Assembly: GCA_913776045.1 (NCBI GenBank)
Contig: CAJYOI010000010.1
Location: forward strand, 1-38,419
From: an uncultured Sphingomonas sp.
GTDB taxonomy: Bacteria; Pseudomonadota; Alphaproteobacteria; Sphingomonadales; Sphingomonadaceae
DNA length: 38,419 nt
Direction: 5' to 3'
Below the pieces are notes generated by a model. It had not been told where the DNA came from. It saw only the letters and a list, made by a program, of their open reading frames with translations, and did not search any database. Below, in pieces: positions 28,870 to 38,296 of this stretch (position 1 is its first letter; each line of letters starts with the position of its first letter). A program made the position numbers and the translations under genes.

Positions 28870-29985
28870 TCAGATGGGTTGCGAAACGACGGCGAACATC
28901 TCGCGCGTGGCGGCGGCGTTATCGACCGGCTCGGACAGGCCGAGCTGCCCGCGGCAGATCGCCAGGCTGGATCGCACGATGTAGGCACAGCGGTCGTAGC
29001 GTCGGTCACGATAGGCGCGGAAGGCGGCCTCGGGCGTGTCCTGACGCGCGATTTCCTGCGCGAGCACGATCGAATCCTCGATCGCCATGCCGGCGCCCTG
29101 CCCCAGGTGCGGAGTCGTCGCATGCAGCGCATCGCCCAGCAGGACGACGCGCCCGCTATGCCAGTCGCCGTCGACGATCAGCGTTTCGAGCGGGCGATAG
29201 ACGACAGCGTCGTCGTCGATGATCCCGCCCACCAGCGCCTGCACCGCGGCCGGCGCGGCGGCAAGCTTACCCCGCATCGCGGCGGCCAGCCCTTCGCGTG
29301 GATAGCGCGTGCCCGCCGCCTCGGGCGTGGTCACGAACATGTAGATCTGGTCGGCGCTCATCGGCACCAGCCCGATGCCGATCGGCCCGTTGTAGGCCTG
29401 CAGCGCGTCGAGCCCGTCGGGACGCGGCAGATTGTACCGCCAGACCGCCTGCCCGGTATACGCGGGCGTCGGCGCATCCGGAAACAGTCGGCTGCGGGTC
29501 TGCGAATAGACGCCATCGGCGCCGACGACGATGTCGACGGTGCGCTCCTCGCCGGTCGACAGCGTGACGTGAACCGCGTCGCCACAGTCGTCGATGTCTG
29601 TTGCTGTGACGCCCAGCAATACTTCGACCCCGTCGTCGATCACGCGATCGGCCAGAACCCTGTGCAGTGCGGGTCGGGCGATGCCGACGTTGGCCGGATA
29701 GCCCGGAACCAGATTCGGTGACGGCACGCGTGCGACGCAGACGCCGGCCGGCGTAAACACTTCGACGTGGTCGAAACCACAAGCGGCACCGAGATAGGAA
29801 TCGATCAGCCCCAAGTCGCTCATCGCACGGATAACGTTCGACTGTTGGATGATGCCGACACCGTAGACCGACCAGGACGGATCCTTTTCGATCACCGTGA
29901 CCGCGTGACCGTCGCGCCGCAGCGCGATGGCTGCGGTCAGCCCGCCGATACCGCCGCCGATAACCAGAATGTCGAGCCGTTTCAT
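28870..29985 (-). CDS. FAD-dependent aromatic monooxygenase (class A flavoprotein)
   Basis: 371 residues. GGGIGGLTAAIALRRDGHAVTVIEKD is the FAD dinucleotide fold, VVGADGVYSQTR the DG motif, and VVLLGDALHATTPHLGQGAGMAIED the GD motif. It resembles salicylate- or 3-hydroxybenzoate-type hydroxylases and differs from PobA in the substrate region. The ATG at 29985 follows AGGGG. It is the first gene of the leftward operon and is expected to hydroxylate, perhaps with loss of a carboxyl group, a phenolic substrate to the diphenol for the dioxygenase. Confidence 0.9.
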   Translation of the reverse strand: MKRLDILVIGGGIGGLTAAIALRRDGHAVTVIEKDPSWSVYGVGIIQQSNVIRAMSDLGLIDSYLGAACGFDHVEVFTPAGVCVARVPSPNLVPGYPANVGIARPALHRVLADRVIDDGVEVLLGVTATDIDDCGDAVHVTLSTGEERTVDIVVGADGVYSQTRSRLFPDAPTPAYTGQAVWRYNLPRPDGLDALQAYNGPIGIGLVPMSADQIYMFVTTPEAAGTRYPREGLAAAMRGKLAAAPAAVQALVGGIIDDDAVVYRPLETLIVDGDWHSGRVVLLGDALHATTPHLGQGAGMAIEDSIVLAQEIARQDTPEAAFRAYRDRRYDRCAYIVRSSLAICRGQLGLSEPVDNAAATREMFAVVSQPI

Positions 29986-30083
29986 GCCAAGCGCCCCTGC
30001 ACAGCATCCGTCCAACAGCGCTTCGCCGATTCCATCACCCTCTCCCTGCGATATTCGACAAGGCTAAGCGAGCAGGTGCGATA

Positions 30084-30195
30084 GATAAAATGAGTTTATT
30101 GGATCATTTATTATCACTTCTGGTTATGCAACTTCGTGTCCGCAAGCATCATCTTTATCGATTGCCATGTATATAAATTACTCATTTTTATTATC
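30084..30195. promoter_or_regulatory. AT-rich divergent control region with three GATAA...AATGA repeats
   Basis: In a GC-rich window this 110-base stretch is strikingly AT-rich. It holds three related blocks: GATAAAATGAGT at 30084-30095 (plus), GATAATAAATGA at 30104-30115 (minus) and GATAATAAAAATGAGT at 30180-30195 (minus). The first two face each other with starts 20 bases apart, about two helix turns. It lies between the flavin monooxygenase operon and the second TonB receptor, so a regulator bound here could control both. TATAAA at 30172 is a possible -10. Confidence 0.5.
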
Positions 30196-30264
30196 TCTCG
30201 ACGGATCGCATGTTCGCCCCCGAAACGAACCGGCTGGATCGGTCGGATTGGGGAGGATTTTGAA

Positions 30265-32592
30265 ATGCGAGATCGCATGATGGTGTCGCTCATCGCACTA
30301 TGCATGACCGTGCCGGCGATGGCACATGCCCAGGACGCCCCGGCAGCGCCCGCCGCCGGCGGTCAGACCGACGAAGACGACGCCGATCAGGGCCTGAAGG
30401 ACATCGTCGTCACAGCCCAGCGGCGCTCCGAGAACCTCCAGCGGGTGGCGGTGCCGGTCACGGCGGTCACCGGCGACGCGCTGGCGAACGCCGGCGTCAC
30501 CGAAACCGCAAACCTCAGCAAGCTGGTGCCATCGCTTATTGTGCAGCCGACCGGCGGCACGACCAGCTTCTTCCTGCGCGGTGTCGGTACCGCGTCGCAG
30601 AATTCCTTCTCCGAAAACGCGATCGCGTTCAATTATAACGGCGTCTACATCGGCCGCCCGACCGCGCCGGCCGGCGTCTTCTACGATCTGGAACGCGTGG
30701 AAGTGGTGAAGGGGCCGCAGGGCACGCTCTATGGCCGCAACGCGACCGGCGGCGCTATCAACGTCCTGCCGCGCAAGCCCGAACTCCGCAATTTCTCGGC
30801 CGAGGGTCTGCTCGAATACGGCAATTACGACGCGAAGAAGGGGTTCGCCGCGGTCAATCTGCCGGTGGGCGAGTCGGTGGCGCTGCGCTTGGCCGGTCAG
30901 GTCGTTGATCGCGACGGCTATCTGTCCGACGGCTATGACGACGAACGCGGCGAAGCGGCGCGCGCATCGCTGCTGATCCGTCCATCGTCCGACTGGTCGA
31001 TGACGCTCGTCGGCGACTATTATCATCAGCATGGCAAGGGGTCGGGCGCGGTCTTACTTTCGAGCGCCGCCTTCACTGCGCCGCCGCTGAAGGACCGTAT
31101 CGGCCTCGCCGATCCGCGCGCCAATGCGATCATCGCCGGCTATGCCGCGACCGTCTTCGCACCGCCCTTCTGCGGCGGCTTCGGCGGCTTCGTCCGCAGC
31201 GGCTGCGTATCGACCGCGCGCGGCGACGGCTATCTCGACAACCGTTTCTACGGTCTCAGCGCGCAGGTCGAAGGCGACATGGGCTTCGCCTCGCTGACCG
31301 TGCTGCCGGCCTATCGCAAATCGAAGGTCGATCTCGAAACTTACGTCCCCGGTTTCCTCGGCAAGCTGCAGGAGGACACCGACCAAATGTCGCTGGAGGT
31401 TCGCCTGACGTCGCCCGACAGCGGCCGACTGCGCTACGTTCTCGGCACCTTCTTCTTCAACGAACAGCAGGATGCGACCAACTTCTTCCGCCAGGGCAAT
31501 ATCTCGACCACGCGCTTCACGCCCAACGTGAAAACGCAGAGCCTGGCGGCATTCGGCCAGCTGACCTTCGCCGTCACCGACTCGCTGCGCCTGATCGGCG
31601 GCGGTCGCTACACGAAGGAAGACAAGAGCCAGCGCACCGCTGCGGCGTCGGGCGGCCTGCCGGGGCCGATCGAACCGACACTCGGCACGCCGGTCACGGG
31701 TGCCCTGACCTTCGAGAAGTTCACCTGGAAGGCGGGCGTCGAGCTGGACGCCGGTCCGGCATCGCTCGTCTATGCGAACGTCGCGACGGGCTTCAAATCG
31801 GGCGGCTTCTTCGTCGCGTCGCCGCCGAACAACACCTATGCCCCCGAAGAGCTGACCGCCTACACGGTCGGGACCAAGAACCGGTTCTTGGACAACAAGC
31901 TGCAGGTCAATCTCGAGGCGTTCTACTGGAAATATCTCAATCAGCAGATCACCTTCGTCGGCGGCGTGCCGACCGGCAACGGCATCTTCGCGCAAGGGTC
32001 GGTCACGACCAATGCCGGGCGATCGCATATGTACGGCGTCGAGCTCGACCTGCGCTTCGCGCCCAGCCGCTTCGACCAGTTCTTCGTCAACGTCCAATAT
32101 CTGCGCGGCAAATACGACACGCTGCGCACAGCCAACTTCTCGCCGACCGGCAGCCCGGTACCGACCGGCTGCACCGTCACCAGCACGCGCGCCGCCAATC
32201 CCGGCATCAACGGCGCGCTGTTCTTCGACATCGACTGTTCGGGCAAACCGACGGCCAACTCCCCCGAATGGGCGGCGAACATCGGTTACGAGCGGACGGT
32301 GGAACTCGGCGGCGATCTATCGCTGTTGCTGGGCGCACGCACCAATCTTGAAACGTCGCGCTTCCTCAACACCAACTACCGGCCCGAGGAAACGCAGGGC
32401 GGCTTCATGATGTCGGACCTGTACGCGACACTGCGCGGCCCGGAAAACCGGTGGAGCGTCACCGGATTCGTCAACAATGTCGAGAACCGCGCGGTGCTCG
32501 CACGGGCCGGCACCCGACCGATCCTGAACTTCCCCGTCGGGACGCTGCGCCCGCCGCGAACCTATGGCGTTCGCGTCGGGTTCGGTTTCTGA
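30265..32592 (+). CDS. TonB-dependent outer-membrane receptor, second
   Basis: 775 residues. It has a clear signal peptide (MMVSLIALCMTVPAMAHAQ) and an acidic linker, then DIVVTAQRRSENLQ as TonB box at about 50-63. The plug carries RVEVVKGPQGTLYGRNATGGAINV, and the barrel ends in VRVGFGF. The ATG at 30265 is eight bases after GGGGAGG; the open frame from 30136 runs through the AT-rich promoter and is not used. It is divergent from the meta-cleavage operon and overlaps the MBL hydrolase gene by one base. It probably imports the operon's substrate across the outer membrane (inference). Confidence 0.93.
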   Translation: MRDRMMVSLIALCMTVPAMAHAQDAPAAPAAGGQTDEDDADQGLKDIVVTAQRRSENLQRVAVPVTAVTGDALANAGVTETANLSKLVPSLIVQPTGGTTSFFLRGVGTASQNSFSENAIAFNYNGVYIGRPTAPAGVFYDLERVEVVKGPQGTLYGRNATGGAINVLPRKPELRNFSAEGLLEYGNYDAKKGFAAVNLPVGESVALRLAGQVVDRDGYLSDGYDDERGEAARASLLIRPSSDWSMTLVGDYYHQHGKGSGAVLLSSAAFTAPPLKDRIGLADPRANAIIAGYAATVFAPPFCGGFGGFVRSGCVSTARGDGYLDNRFYGLSAQVEGDMGFASLTVLPAYRKSKVDLETYVPGFLGKLQEDTDQMSLEVRLTSPDSGRLRYVLGTFFFNEQQDATNFFRQGNISTTRFTPNVKTQSLAAFGQLTFAVTDSLRLIGGGRYTKEDKSQRTAAASGGLPGPIEPTLGTPVTGALTFEKFTWKAGVELDAGPASLVYANVATGFKSGGFFVASPPNNTYAPEELTAYTVGTKNRFLDNKLQVNLEAFYWKYLNQQITFVGGVPTGNGIFAQGSVTTNAGRSHMYGVELDLRFAPSRFDQFFVNVQYLRGKYDTLRTANFSPTGSPVPTGCTVTSTRAANPGINGALFFDIDCSGKPTANSPEWAANIGYERTVELGGDLSLLLGARTNLETSRFLNTNYRPEETQGGFMMSDLYATLRGPENRWSVTGFVNNVENRAVLARAGTRPILNFPVGTLRPPRTYGVRVGFGF

Positions 32593-33554
32593 TGCTGCGC
32601 TTCTCGCTGATCGCCCTGCTCGCCTTGATCGTCGCGCCGCCTGCCGTCTCTCAGTCGACGGGAGGGAACAGCTTCGTCACTCTGGGCACGATGGGCGGGC
32701 CGGTGGCGAACCCGAAGCGGTCGCAGCCCGCGAACCTGCTGCTGCGCGGAAAGGACGCGTATCTGGTCGATTGCGGTGATGGCGCTGTGCAACAGATGGG
32801 CAAGGCCGGCGTCCTGCTGCCGCAGGTCCGCGCCGTATTCCTGAGCCATCTGCACGTCGACCACACGGGCGGCCTGGCCGCCCTGCTGGGCCTGCGCAAC
32901 CAGACAGAAATCCGATCGGTCCTGACCGTCTACGGGCCGCCGGGCACCAAGGCGCTGGTCGATGGCATCGTGGCGTCGATGGCGCCGGCTGCGAAGGCGG
33001 GATATGGCTATCCCGGTCAGTCCTGGGCCGATCCGGCATCCATCGTGACCGTCGTCGAATTCGGCGACGATGCGCGCGTGTCCATCGACGGAATGACCGT
33101 TACCGCGGTCCAGAACACGCACTACGACTTCCCACGCGGATCGGCAGAGGATACCGCCTACAAATCCCTGTCGTTGCGCTTCGACCTGCCGGACCGGTCG
33201 ATCGTGTACACCGGCGACACCGGCCCGAGCACGGCCGTCGAGCGCCTGGCTAAGGGGGCCGACCTACTGGTCAGCGAGATGATCGATGTCGAAGGCACGC
33301 TGGGGGTCGTTCGGCATAACGCACCCAACATGCCGCCCCCGGCGCAGCAGAAGCTGATCCGGCACCTGACGATGCACCATCTTACTCCCGGAGACGTCGC
33401 GGCCCTGTCGCAGCGCGCCGGTGTGAAGGCCGTCGCGATCACCCATTTCTCCGCCGGCCCGGATAATCCCGAACGGACAGCCAGAGACCTGGCGACCATC
33501 GCGCAGACCTACGCCGGCCCGGTACGGATCGCGAATGATCTGGACCGTTTCTGA
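32592..33554 (+). CDS. Secreted MBL-fold metallo-hydrolase
   Basis: 320 residues with an N-terminal signal peptide (MLRFSLIALLALIVAPPAVSQS), so it acts in the periplasm or outside. The metal motif is SHLHVDHTGG (His86, His88, Asp90, His91). QNTHYDFP, YTGDTGPS and ITHFSAGP supply further ligands, as in RNase Z-like/arylsulfatase-like MBL enzymes. Its ATG shares one base with the receptor stop. A periplasmic ester, sulfate or lactone hydrolase that trims the compound imported by the receptor is a reasonable reading of the context. Confidence 0.88.
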   Translation: MLRFSLIALLALIVAPPAVSQSTGGNSFVTLGTMGGPVANPKRSQPANLLLRGKDAYLVDCGDGAVQQMGKAGVLLPQVRAVFLSHLHVDHTGGLAALLGLRNQTEIRSVLTVYGPPGTKALVDGIVASMAPAAKAGYGYPGQSWADPASIVTVVEFGDDARVSIDGMTVTAVQNTHYDFPRGSAEDTAYKSLSLRFDLPDRSIVYTGDTGPSTAVERLAKGADLLVSEMIDVEGTLGVVRHNAPNMPPPAQQKLIRHLTMHHLTPGDVAALSQRAGVKAVAITHFSAGPDNPERTARDLATIAQTYAGPVRIANDLDRF

Positions 33555-33581
33555 ACCATAGAGCGTGCAGGAGATGCAAGC

Positions 33582-34763
33582 ATGACCGGAAGCGACACGC
33601 AGGCCGCCGCCACCCGGCACGGCGTCATTCTTATGGCGTCGGCGGTGATGCCGGTGATGGCGATCGTGTCGCTTGTGCCGGTGCTGCCGATGCTGATGCG
33701 CGAATTCGCGGCAACGCCGGGCGCGGCGGTGCTGGTGCCGATGATGCTGACGGTCCCGGCCTTGTGCGTCGCGCTCTTCTCTCCCGTCGCGGGGTGGCTG
33801 TCCGACCGGATCGGGCGTAAGCGTCTGCTCGTCGCCGCGCTCTTTCTGTATGGCGCCGTCGGCCTATTGCCCTTGGCGCTGCCCAGTCTGCCGCTGATCC
33901 TCGCAGCGCGAATCGCGCTCGGCCTGACCGAAGCCACGATCATGACGGTCGCGACGACGCTGATCGGCGATTATTTCGACGGTGAACGGCGCGAACGCTG
34001 GATCACGATTCAGACCGCGGTGACCAGCCTGAGCGCCATTCTGCTGATCGCGACCGGGGGCATCCTGGGCGAAGCCTTCGGATCGCGCGGTCCGTTCCTG
34101 CTGTATGTTCTCGCGTTGCCGATCGGCGCCGCCGCCGCCCTGACGTTGTTCGAGCCCGCGGCGACCGCCCGCGTGGTGGCGCGCGATCCCTTTCCCTTCC
34201 GCGCGATCGCTTCGATCCTCGGCCTAACGCTCGGGGCTGCGCTGCTGTTCTACACGCTGATGCTTCAGATCGGTGCCGTGCTCGAAGGGGTCGGCGTATC
34301 CTCTCCGGCGGTCATCGGTGCGGTAGGCGCCGCGGCGAATCTGGGCGTGGTGCTCGGCGCACTGGTGTTCCGCCGGCTGGGCAGGGTGTCGCCCCGAACC
34401 ATGCTGGCGATCGGCTTCGCTTTGGCGGCCGCCGGCTACATCGGCGTCGGGACGACCGGCACATTTTGGCCCGTTGCGGTAATGACTGTCGTCGCGTCGA
34501 TCGGCGGCGGAATCCTGCTGCCCGCGCTGCTGACCTGGGTCTTGCGCGTCCTGCCGCCTTTCGCCCGGGGACGCGGTACGGGGCTATGGACCGGCACCTT
34601 CTTCCTCGGCCAGTTCCTCGCTCCCATCCTGGCCATCGCGCTGACGCAGGCGACCGGCGGCCTGCAACCGACGCTGATGCTGCTCGGCTGGATCGCCGCG
34701 ACCGGCGCCGCCGCGCTAGCCGCGGCCGGTTGGAAAGCAAGGCGAGCGCTGCCGACGGGTTGA
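33582..34763 (+). CDS. MFS transporter (DHA1-like)
   Basis: 393 residues with about twelve membrane segments. The motif A loop is GWLSDRIGRKRLL, and ARIALGLTEATIMTVATTLIGDYF in TM4 resembles drug-efflux or small-molecule carriers rather than the AAHS group. AGGAG lies eight bases before the ATG. It follows the MBL hydrolase gene by 27 bases, forming a receptor-hydrolase-inner-membrane carrier series that could move one compound through both membranes. Export is equally possible from sequence alone. Confidence 0.87.
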   Translation: MTGSDTQAAATRHGVILMASAVMPVMAIVSLVPVLPMLMREFAATPGAAVLVPMMLTVPALCVALFSPVAGWLSDRIGRKRLLVAALFLYGAVGLLPLALPSLPLILAARIALGLTEATIMTVATTLIGDYFDGERRERWITIQTAVTSLSAILLIATGGILGEAFGSRGPFLLYVLALPIGAAAALTLFEPAATARVVARDPFPFRAIASILGLTLGAALLFYTLMLQIGAVLEGVGVSSPAVIGAVGAAANLGVVLGALVFRRLGRVSPRTMLAIGFALAAAGYIGVGTTGTFWPVAVMTVVASIGGGILLPALLTWVLRVLPPFARGRGTGLWTGTFFLGQFLAPILAIALTQATGGLQPTLMLLGWIAATGAAALAAAGWKARRALPTG

Positions 34764-34810
34764 GCGGTTCAGGCGGCGAGATCGGAAGACAAGGCCAAGA
34801 AGGGAACATC

Positions 34811-34833
34811 TGCGCATCGGCCTACGATGCGCA
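34811..34833. terminator. 9-bp stem hairpin between convergent genes
   Basis: TGCGCATCG pairs with its perfect complement around a 5-base loop in the 131-base gap between the MFS stop and the queG stop. There is no T-run on either side; the position suggests a two-way terminator. The rest of the gap shows nothing else. Confidence 0.45.
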
Positions 34834-34894
34834 CGCCAACATTCTCAAAGCATCGCAAACGCATCGCCATCCGCTCCGATGGCATTTCGGGCAG

Positions 34895-35992
34895 CTACCT
34901 CGCCTTTCTCACCGTCTGGCCGTGATCGTCGAACAGCCTCAAGCTCCTCAGCGTCTCCAAGCGGCTCAGCGCCCATTCCGCCGCTTCCGCGACCACCGCG
35001 TCCTCGTCCGCCAGCAGCCGCGTGAGAGGCTCGACCAGCCCGCCATCCCCCGAATTCCCCGCCGCGATCGCCGCGTTGCGCACCATTCGGGCGCGCCCGA
35101 TCCGCTTGATCGGCGAGCCGGCGAACACCTGCCGGAACCCCGCATCATCCAGATCGAGCAGTTCGGCCAGCCGCGGCGCCATCAGCTCGGCGCGCGGCTG
35201 GAATGCCATGTTCGCGCGTGCGGCGGCGGCGAACTTGTTCCACGGGCAGACCGCCAGGCAATCGTCGCAGCCATAGATACGGTTGCCGATCGCTGCACGG
35301 AATTCCGCCGGGATCGGCCCCTTGTGCTCGATCGTCAGGTAGGAAATGCAGCGTCGCGCATCGAGGCGATAGGGCGCGGGGAAGGCATCGGTCGGGCACG
35401 CCCGCTGGCACGCGTCGCACGATCCGCAGCTGTCACGGCCCGGCGCATCCGGCATCAGGTGGAGCGTGGTGTAGATCGCGCCCAGGAACAGCCAGCTGCC
35501 GTCCGTCCGGCTGACGAGGTTGGTGTGCTTTCCCTGCCAGCCCAGCCCCGCCGCCTCGGCCAGGGGCTTTTCCATGACGGGTGCCGTATCGACAAAGACT
35601 TTGAGCTCACCCGGGGCCTGCTCGACCAGCCAACGCCCCAACGACTTCAGCGCCCGCTTCACGACGTCGTGATAGTCACCGCCTTGCGCATACACCGAAA
35701 TCCGACCGCGGTCCCCCACGCCTTCCAACGCCAGCGGATCGCGGCCGGGGGCGTAGCTCATGCCGAGTGCGATGACGCTCTTCACGTCCGGCCAGAGACC
35801 CGCCGGACTCTCGCGGTGATGGGCGCGCTCCTCCATCCAGATCATCGACCCGTGCGCGCCGTCCGCCAGCCATTCGCGCAGCCGGGCGGCTGATCGCGGG
35901 GCGGCGTCGGCGCGCGCGATTCCTGTGGCGGCAAAGCCCAGCTCCGCCGCCTTTTCCTTCAATCGCTGTTCGATCGGCTTGTGTTCACGCAC
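34895..35992 (-). CDS. queG: Epoxyqueuosine reductase
   Basis: Cobalamin- and iron-sulfur-dependent last step of queuosine synthesis for tRNA wobble positions, cytosolic. It has 365 residues: an N-terminal cobalamin-binding part ([41 protein letters not shown]). Two [4Fe-4S] clusters follow at [12 protein letters not shown] and [15 protein letters not shown], then a HEAT-like C-terminus. The start is GTG at 35992 with only a weak ribosome site. It is divergent from the ABC exporter and unrelated to the aromatic genes, marking the end of the catabolic region. Confidence 0.95.
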   Translation of the reverse strand: MREHKPIEQRLKEKAAELGFAATGIARADAAPRSAARLREWLADGAHGSMIWMEERAHHRESPAGLWPDVKSVIALGMSYAPGRDPLALEGVGDRGRISVYAQGGDYHDVVKRALKSLGRWLVEQAPGELKVFVDTAPVMEKPLAEAAGLGWQGKHTNLVSRTDGSWLFLGAIYTTLHLMPDAPGRDSCGSCDACQRACPTDAFPAPYRLDARRCISYLTIEHKGPIPAEFRAAIGNRIYGCDDCLAVCPWNKFAAAARANMAFQPRAELMAPRLAELLDLDDAGFRQVFAGSPIKRIGRARMVRNAAIAAGNSGDGGLVEPLTRLLADEDAVVAEAAEWALSRLETLRSLRLFDDHGQTVRKAR

Positions 35993-36034
35993 TCGAGCCC
36001 GCTACCACAGGTACGAATGCGATTGGGGGACATT

Positions 36035-36952
36035 TTGACCGATACAACGGCCGTACAGGCAAGCGGCCTCGTCAAGCGCTTCGGCGAGCGGCGGGTTGTC
36101 GACGGCGTCGACATCGCGGTGCCGAAGGGTGCGATCTACGGCGTGCTCGGCCCCAATGGTGCCGGTAAGACGACGACGTTGCGCATGCTGCTGGGCATCA
36201 TCGAGCCGGACGAGGGCGCGCGAAGCCTGCTCGGTCGCGCCCACCCGCGCGATGCCAGCGACAACGTCGGCTACCTGCCCGAGGAACGCGGCCTGTATCC
36301 GAGCATGAAATCGGTCGAGGCGATCGCCTTCATGGGCGCCCTTCGGGGACTCGACTGGTCGACGGGGCGCAAACGCGCGCGGGCGATGCTGGAGCAAGCC
36401 AATCTCGGCCACGCCGCCGACCAGAAGATCAAGAAATTGTCGAAGGGCATGGCGCAGTTCGTGCAACTGCTGGGATCGGTCGTTCACGAACCCGAACTGC
36501 TGGTGCTCGACGAGCCTTTTTCAGGGCTGGATCCGGTCAACCAGGAACGGCTGGAGGCGCTGATCGTCGCGCAGCGCGACCGGGGGGCGACAATCCTGTT
36601 TTCCACCCACGTCATGGCGCATGCCGAACGGCTGTGCGATCGCCTCACCATCATCGCCGGGGGCAAGGCGCGGTTCGAAGGAACCGTCGACGACGCCCGC
36701 GCGACGCTGCCCGTGAAGGCGCATTACGTGCCGCACCATCCTGACCCGGGCATCCGCGACCTTTTGCCGACCGATGCACAGGCCGAGGGGAAAGGCTGGG
36801 TCTTCACATTGCCGCAAGAAGGAATCGAGGGCGTGCTGGTGAAGCTGATCGACGCGGGCTACGGCATCTCCGGCCTGTCGATCGAACCCGCACGACTTCA
36901 CGACGCCTTCGTCAAGATCGTCGGACGCGAAGCATTGGAGCAGGCCGCATGA
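36035..36952 (+). CDS. ABC transporter ATP-binding protein (NatA-like)
   Basis: 305 residues: Walker A GPNGAGKTT (39-47), signature LSKGMAQ in place of LSGGQ, Walker B LLVLDEPFSGLDP, and the H-loop STHVMAH. A C-terminal extension follows, as in NatA/YhaQ exporter ATPases. I prefer the TTG at 36035 with GGGGGA four bases upstream; ATG at 36017 is also in frame. The stop overlaps the permease start as ATGA, so the pair forms one exporter. Confidence 0.9.
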   Translation: MTDTTAVQASGLVKRFGERRVVDGVDIAVPKGAIYGVLGPNGAGKTTTLRMLLGIIEPDEGARSLLGRAHPRDASDNVGYLPEERGLYPSMKSVEAIAFMGALRGLDWSTGRKRARAMLEQANLGHAADQKIKKLSKGMAQFVQLLGSVVHEPELLVLDEPFSGLDPVNQERLEALIVAQRDRGATILFSTHVMAHAERLCDRLTIIAGGKARFEGTVDDARATLPVKAHYVPHHPDPGIRDLLPTDAQAEGKGWVFTLPQEGIEGVLVKLIDAGYGISGLSIEPARLHDAFVKIVGREALEQAA

Positions 36953-38172
36953 ACAAGTCCGTCCGCCAGACGATGACCGTCGCGCGACGCGATTTAATCG
37001 CGACCGTGTTCACGCCCACATTCCTGATCTTCCTGCTGGCGCCGCTCATCATGATGAGCTTCGGCGCGGTCGGCGGCATGGGCGCCGCGACGATGGCCGG
37101 CAGTTCGATCGGCAAGATGCGTGTGGCGGTCGTCGGCGAACCCGCGACTTGGGCCGCGCTGCAGACCGCTGACAGGCAGGTCCGTCCGATGTTCCGCCGC
37201 AGCGAAGCCCCGCCGCAGCTGATCCTGGTCACGCCGGGCGCCGACCCGGCAAAGAGCGCGACCGACGCGATGCGGCGAAAGGACGTCGAGGTCACGGCAA
37301 CGCTCTACGGTCCGCTCGGCGCGCCGACGGTGCTGTATGCCGCCAACGCGGGTCGCAGCGCATCCTACCTCGCCGCACTGGCGGAAACCGCGATACGCGT
37401 CGAGCGCACGGGCGTCGCTCCGCTCAGCCAGGTGACCAAGGTCGAGTTCAAGGCCGGCGCCACCCGCACGACGATCAGCGGCTCCAACCAGGCGGCGTTC
37501 TTCGCGGTGTTCGGCCTGTTCATCCTGACGCTGATGCTGGCGGGCCAGGCGGTCGGCACGATGGCGGAGGAACGGTCGAACAAGGTCATCGAAATCCTGG
37601 CCGCCGCCGTGCCGCTGGAAAGCGTGTTCCTGGGCAAGCTGATCGGCATGTTCGGTGTGGCGGTGCTGTTCGTCGCCTTCTGGGGAACGATCGTCGTCAA
37701 TGTCGGCCAGATGCTGCCCGCTAGCCTGGCGCGCGCGTTCGCCGACGTCGGACCGGCGGTGGGGCCGGTCTTCCCGCTGCTGTTCCTCGCCTATTTCACC
37801 ATGGCGTATCTGCTGCTGGGCGCGGTGTTCCTGGGCGTCGGCGCACAGGCGAGTACGCCGCGCGAGATCCAGATGCTGTCGCTGCCGATCACGATTTTTC
37901 AGGTGGCGATGTTCGGCCTCAGCCAGGCGGCCGCCTCGCAACCTGATTCGATGGTGGCGCGGATCGCGGAGATCCTGCCGTTCAGCTCGCCCTTCGCGAT
38001 GGCCGCGCGCGCGGCGAACCGACCGGAAATCTGGCCGCATCTGCTGGCGCTGGGCTGGCAGGCCTTGTGGGTCGGGTTGACGGTGTGGCTGGGCGCGCGG
38101 CTGTTTCGTCGCGGGGTGCTGCAGTCGGGGAGCCCAGCGTTCTGGAAGCGAAAAAGGGCCGCGGCGGCCTGA
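36949..38172 (+). CDS. ABC transporter permease (NatB-like, ABC-2 type)
   Basis: 407 residues. One membrane segment lies near the N-terminus (FTPTFLIFLLAPLIMMSFG), followed by a large external domain of about 140 residues and five or six C-terminal segments. MAEERSNKVIEILAAAVPLESVFLGKLIG is the conserved cytoplasmic helix of NatB-type permeases. It is coupled to the ATPase by a four-base overlap. NatAB exporters move sodium or small molecules; the substrate cannot be assigned. Confidence 0.9.
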   Translation: MNKSVRQTMTVARRDLIATVFTPTFLIFLLAPLIMMSFGAVGGMGAATMAGSSIGKMRVAVVGEPATWAALQTADRQVRPMFRRSEAPPQLILVTPGADPAKSATDAMRRKDVEVTATLYGPLGAPTVLYAANAGRSASYLAALAETAIRVERTGVAPLSQVTKVEFKAGATRTTISGSNQAAFFAVFGLFILTLMLAGQAVGTMAEERSNKVIEILAAAVPLESVFLGKLIGMFGVAVLFVAFWGTIVVNVGQMLPASLARAFADVGPAVGPVFPLLFLAYFTMAYLLLGAVFLGVGAQASTPREIQMLSLPITIFQVAMFGLSQAAASQPDSMVARIAEILPFSSPFAMAARAANRPEIWPHLLALGWQALWVGLTVWLGARLFRRGVLQSGSPAFWKRKRAAAA

Positions 38173-38214
38173 AATCTTTCGCCCGCGGGGAGCACGACGG
38201 CTCGCTCCATCGTC

Positions 38215-38296
38215 ATCTCCGCGAAGGCGGGGATCAATTCTGGCTGGCTCTTGTGAGACTCACGGCGGTCAGCGACTATTGATTCCCGCCTTCGCG
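38215..38296. repeat. Inverted repeat with CCCGCCTTCGCG arms, right arm cut short
   Basis: The left arm at 38215-38238 and the right arm at 38278-38296 are inverted copies (ATTGAT, then CCCGCCTTCGCG). The left arm continues with the complement of GAGAT, while the right arm changes to AGACCTCTGCG right after CGCG. This looks like an interruption by the element that begins there. Confidence 0.65.

Noticed and set aside
30136-30264. Upstream in-frame start for the second TonB receptor
   Set aside because: It would place 43 extra residues before a complete signal peptide and translate the AT-rich control region; ATG at 30265 has GGGGAGG at good spacing.
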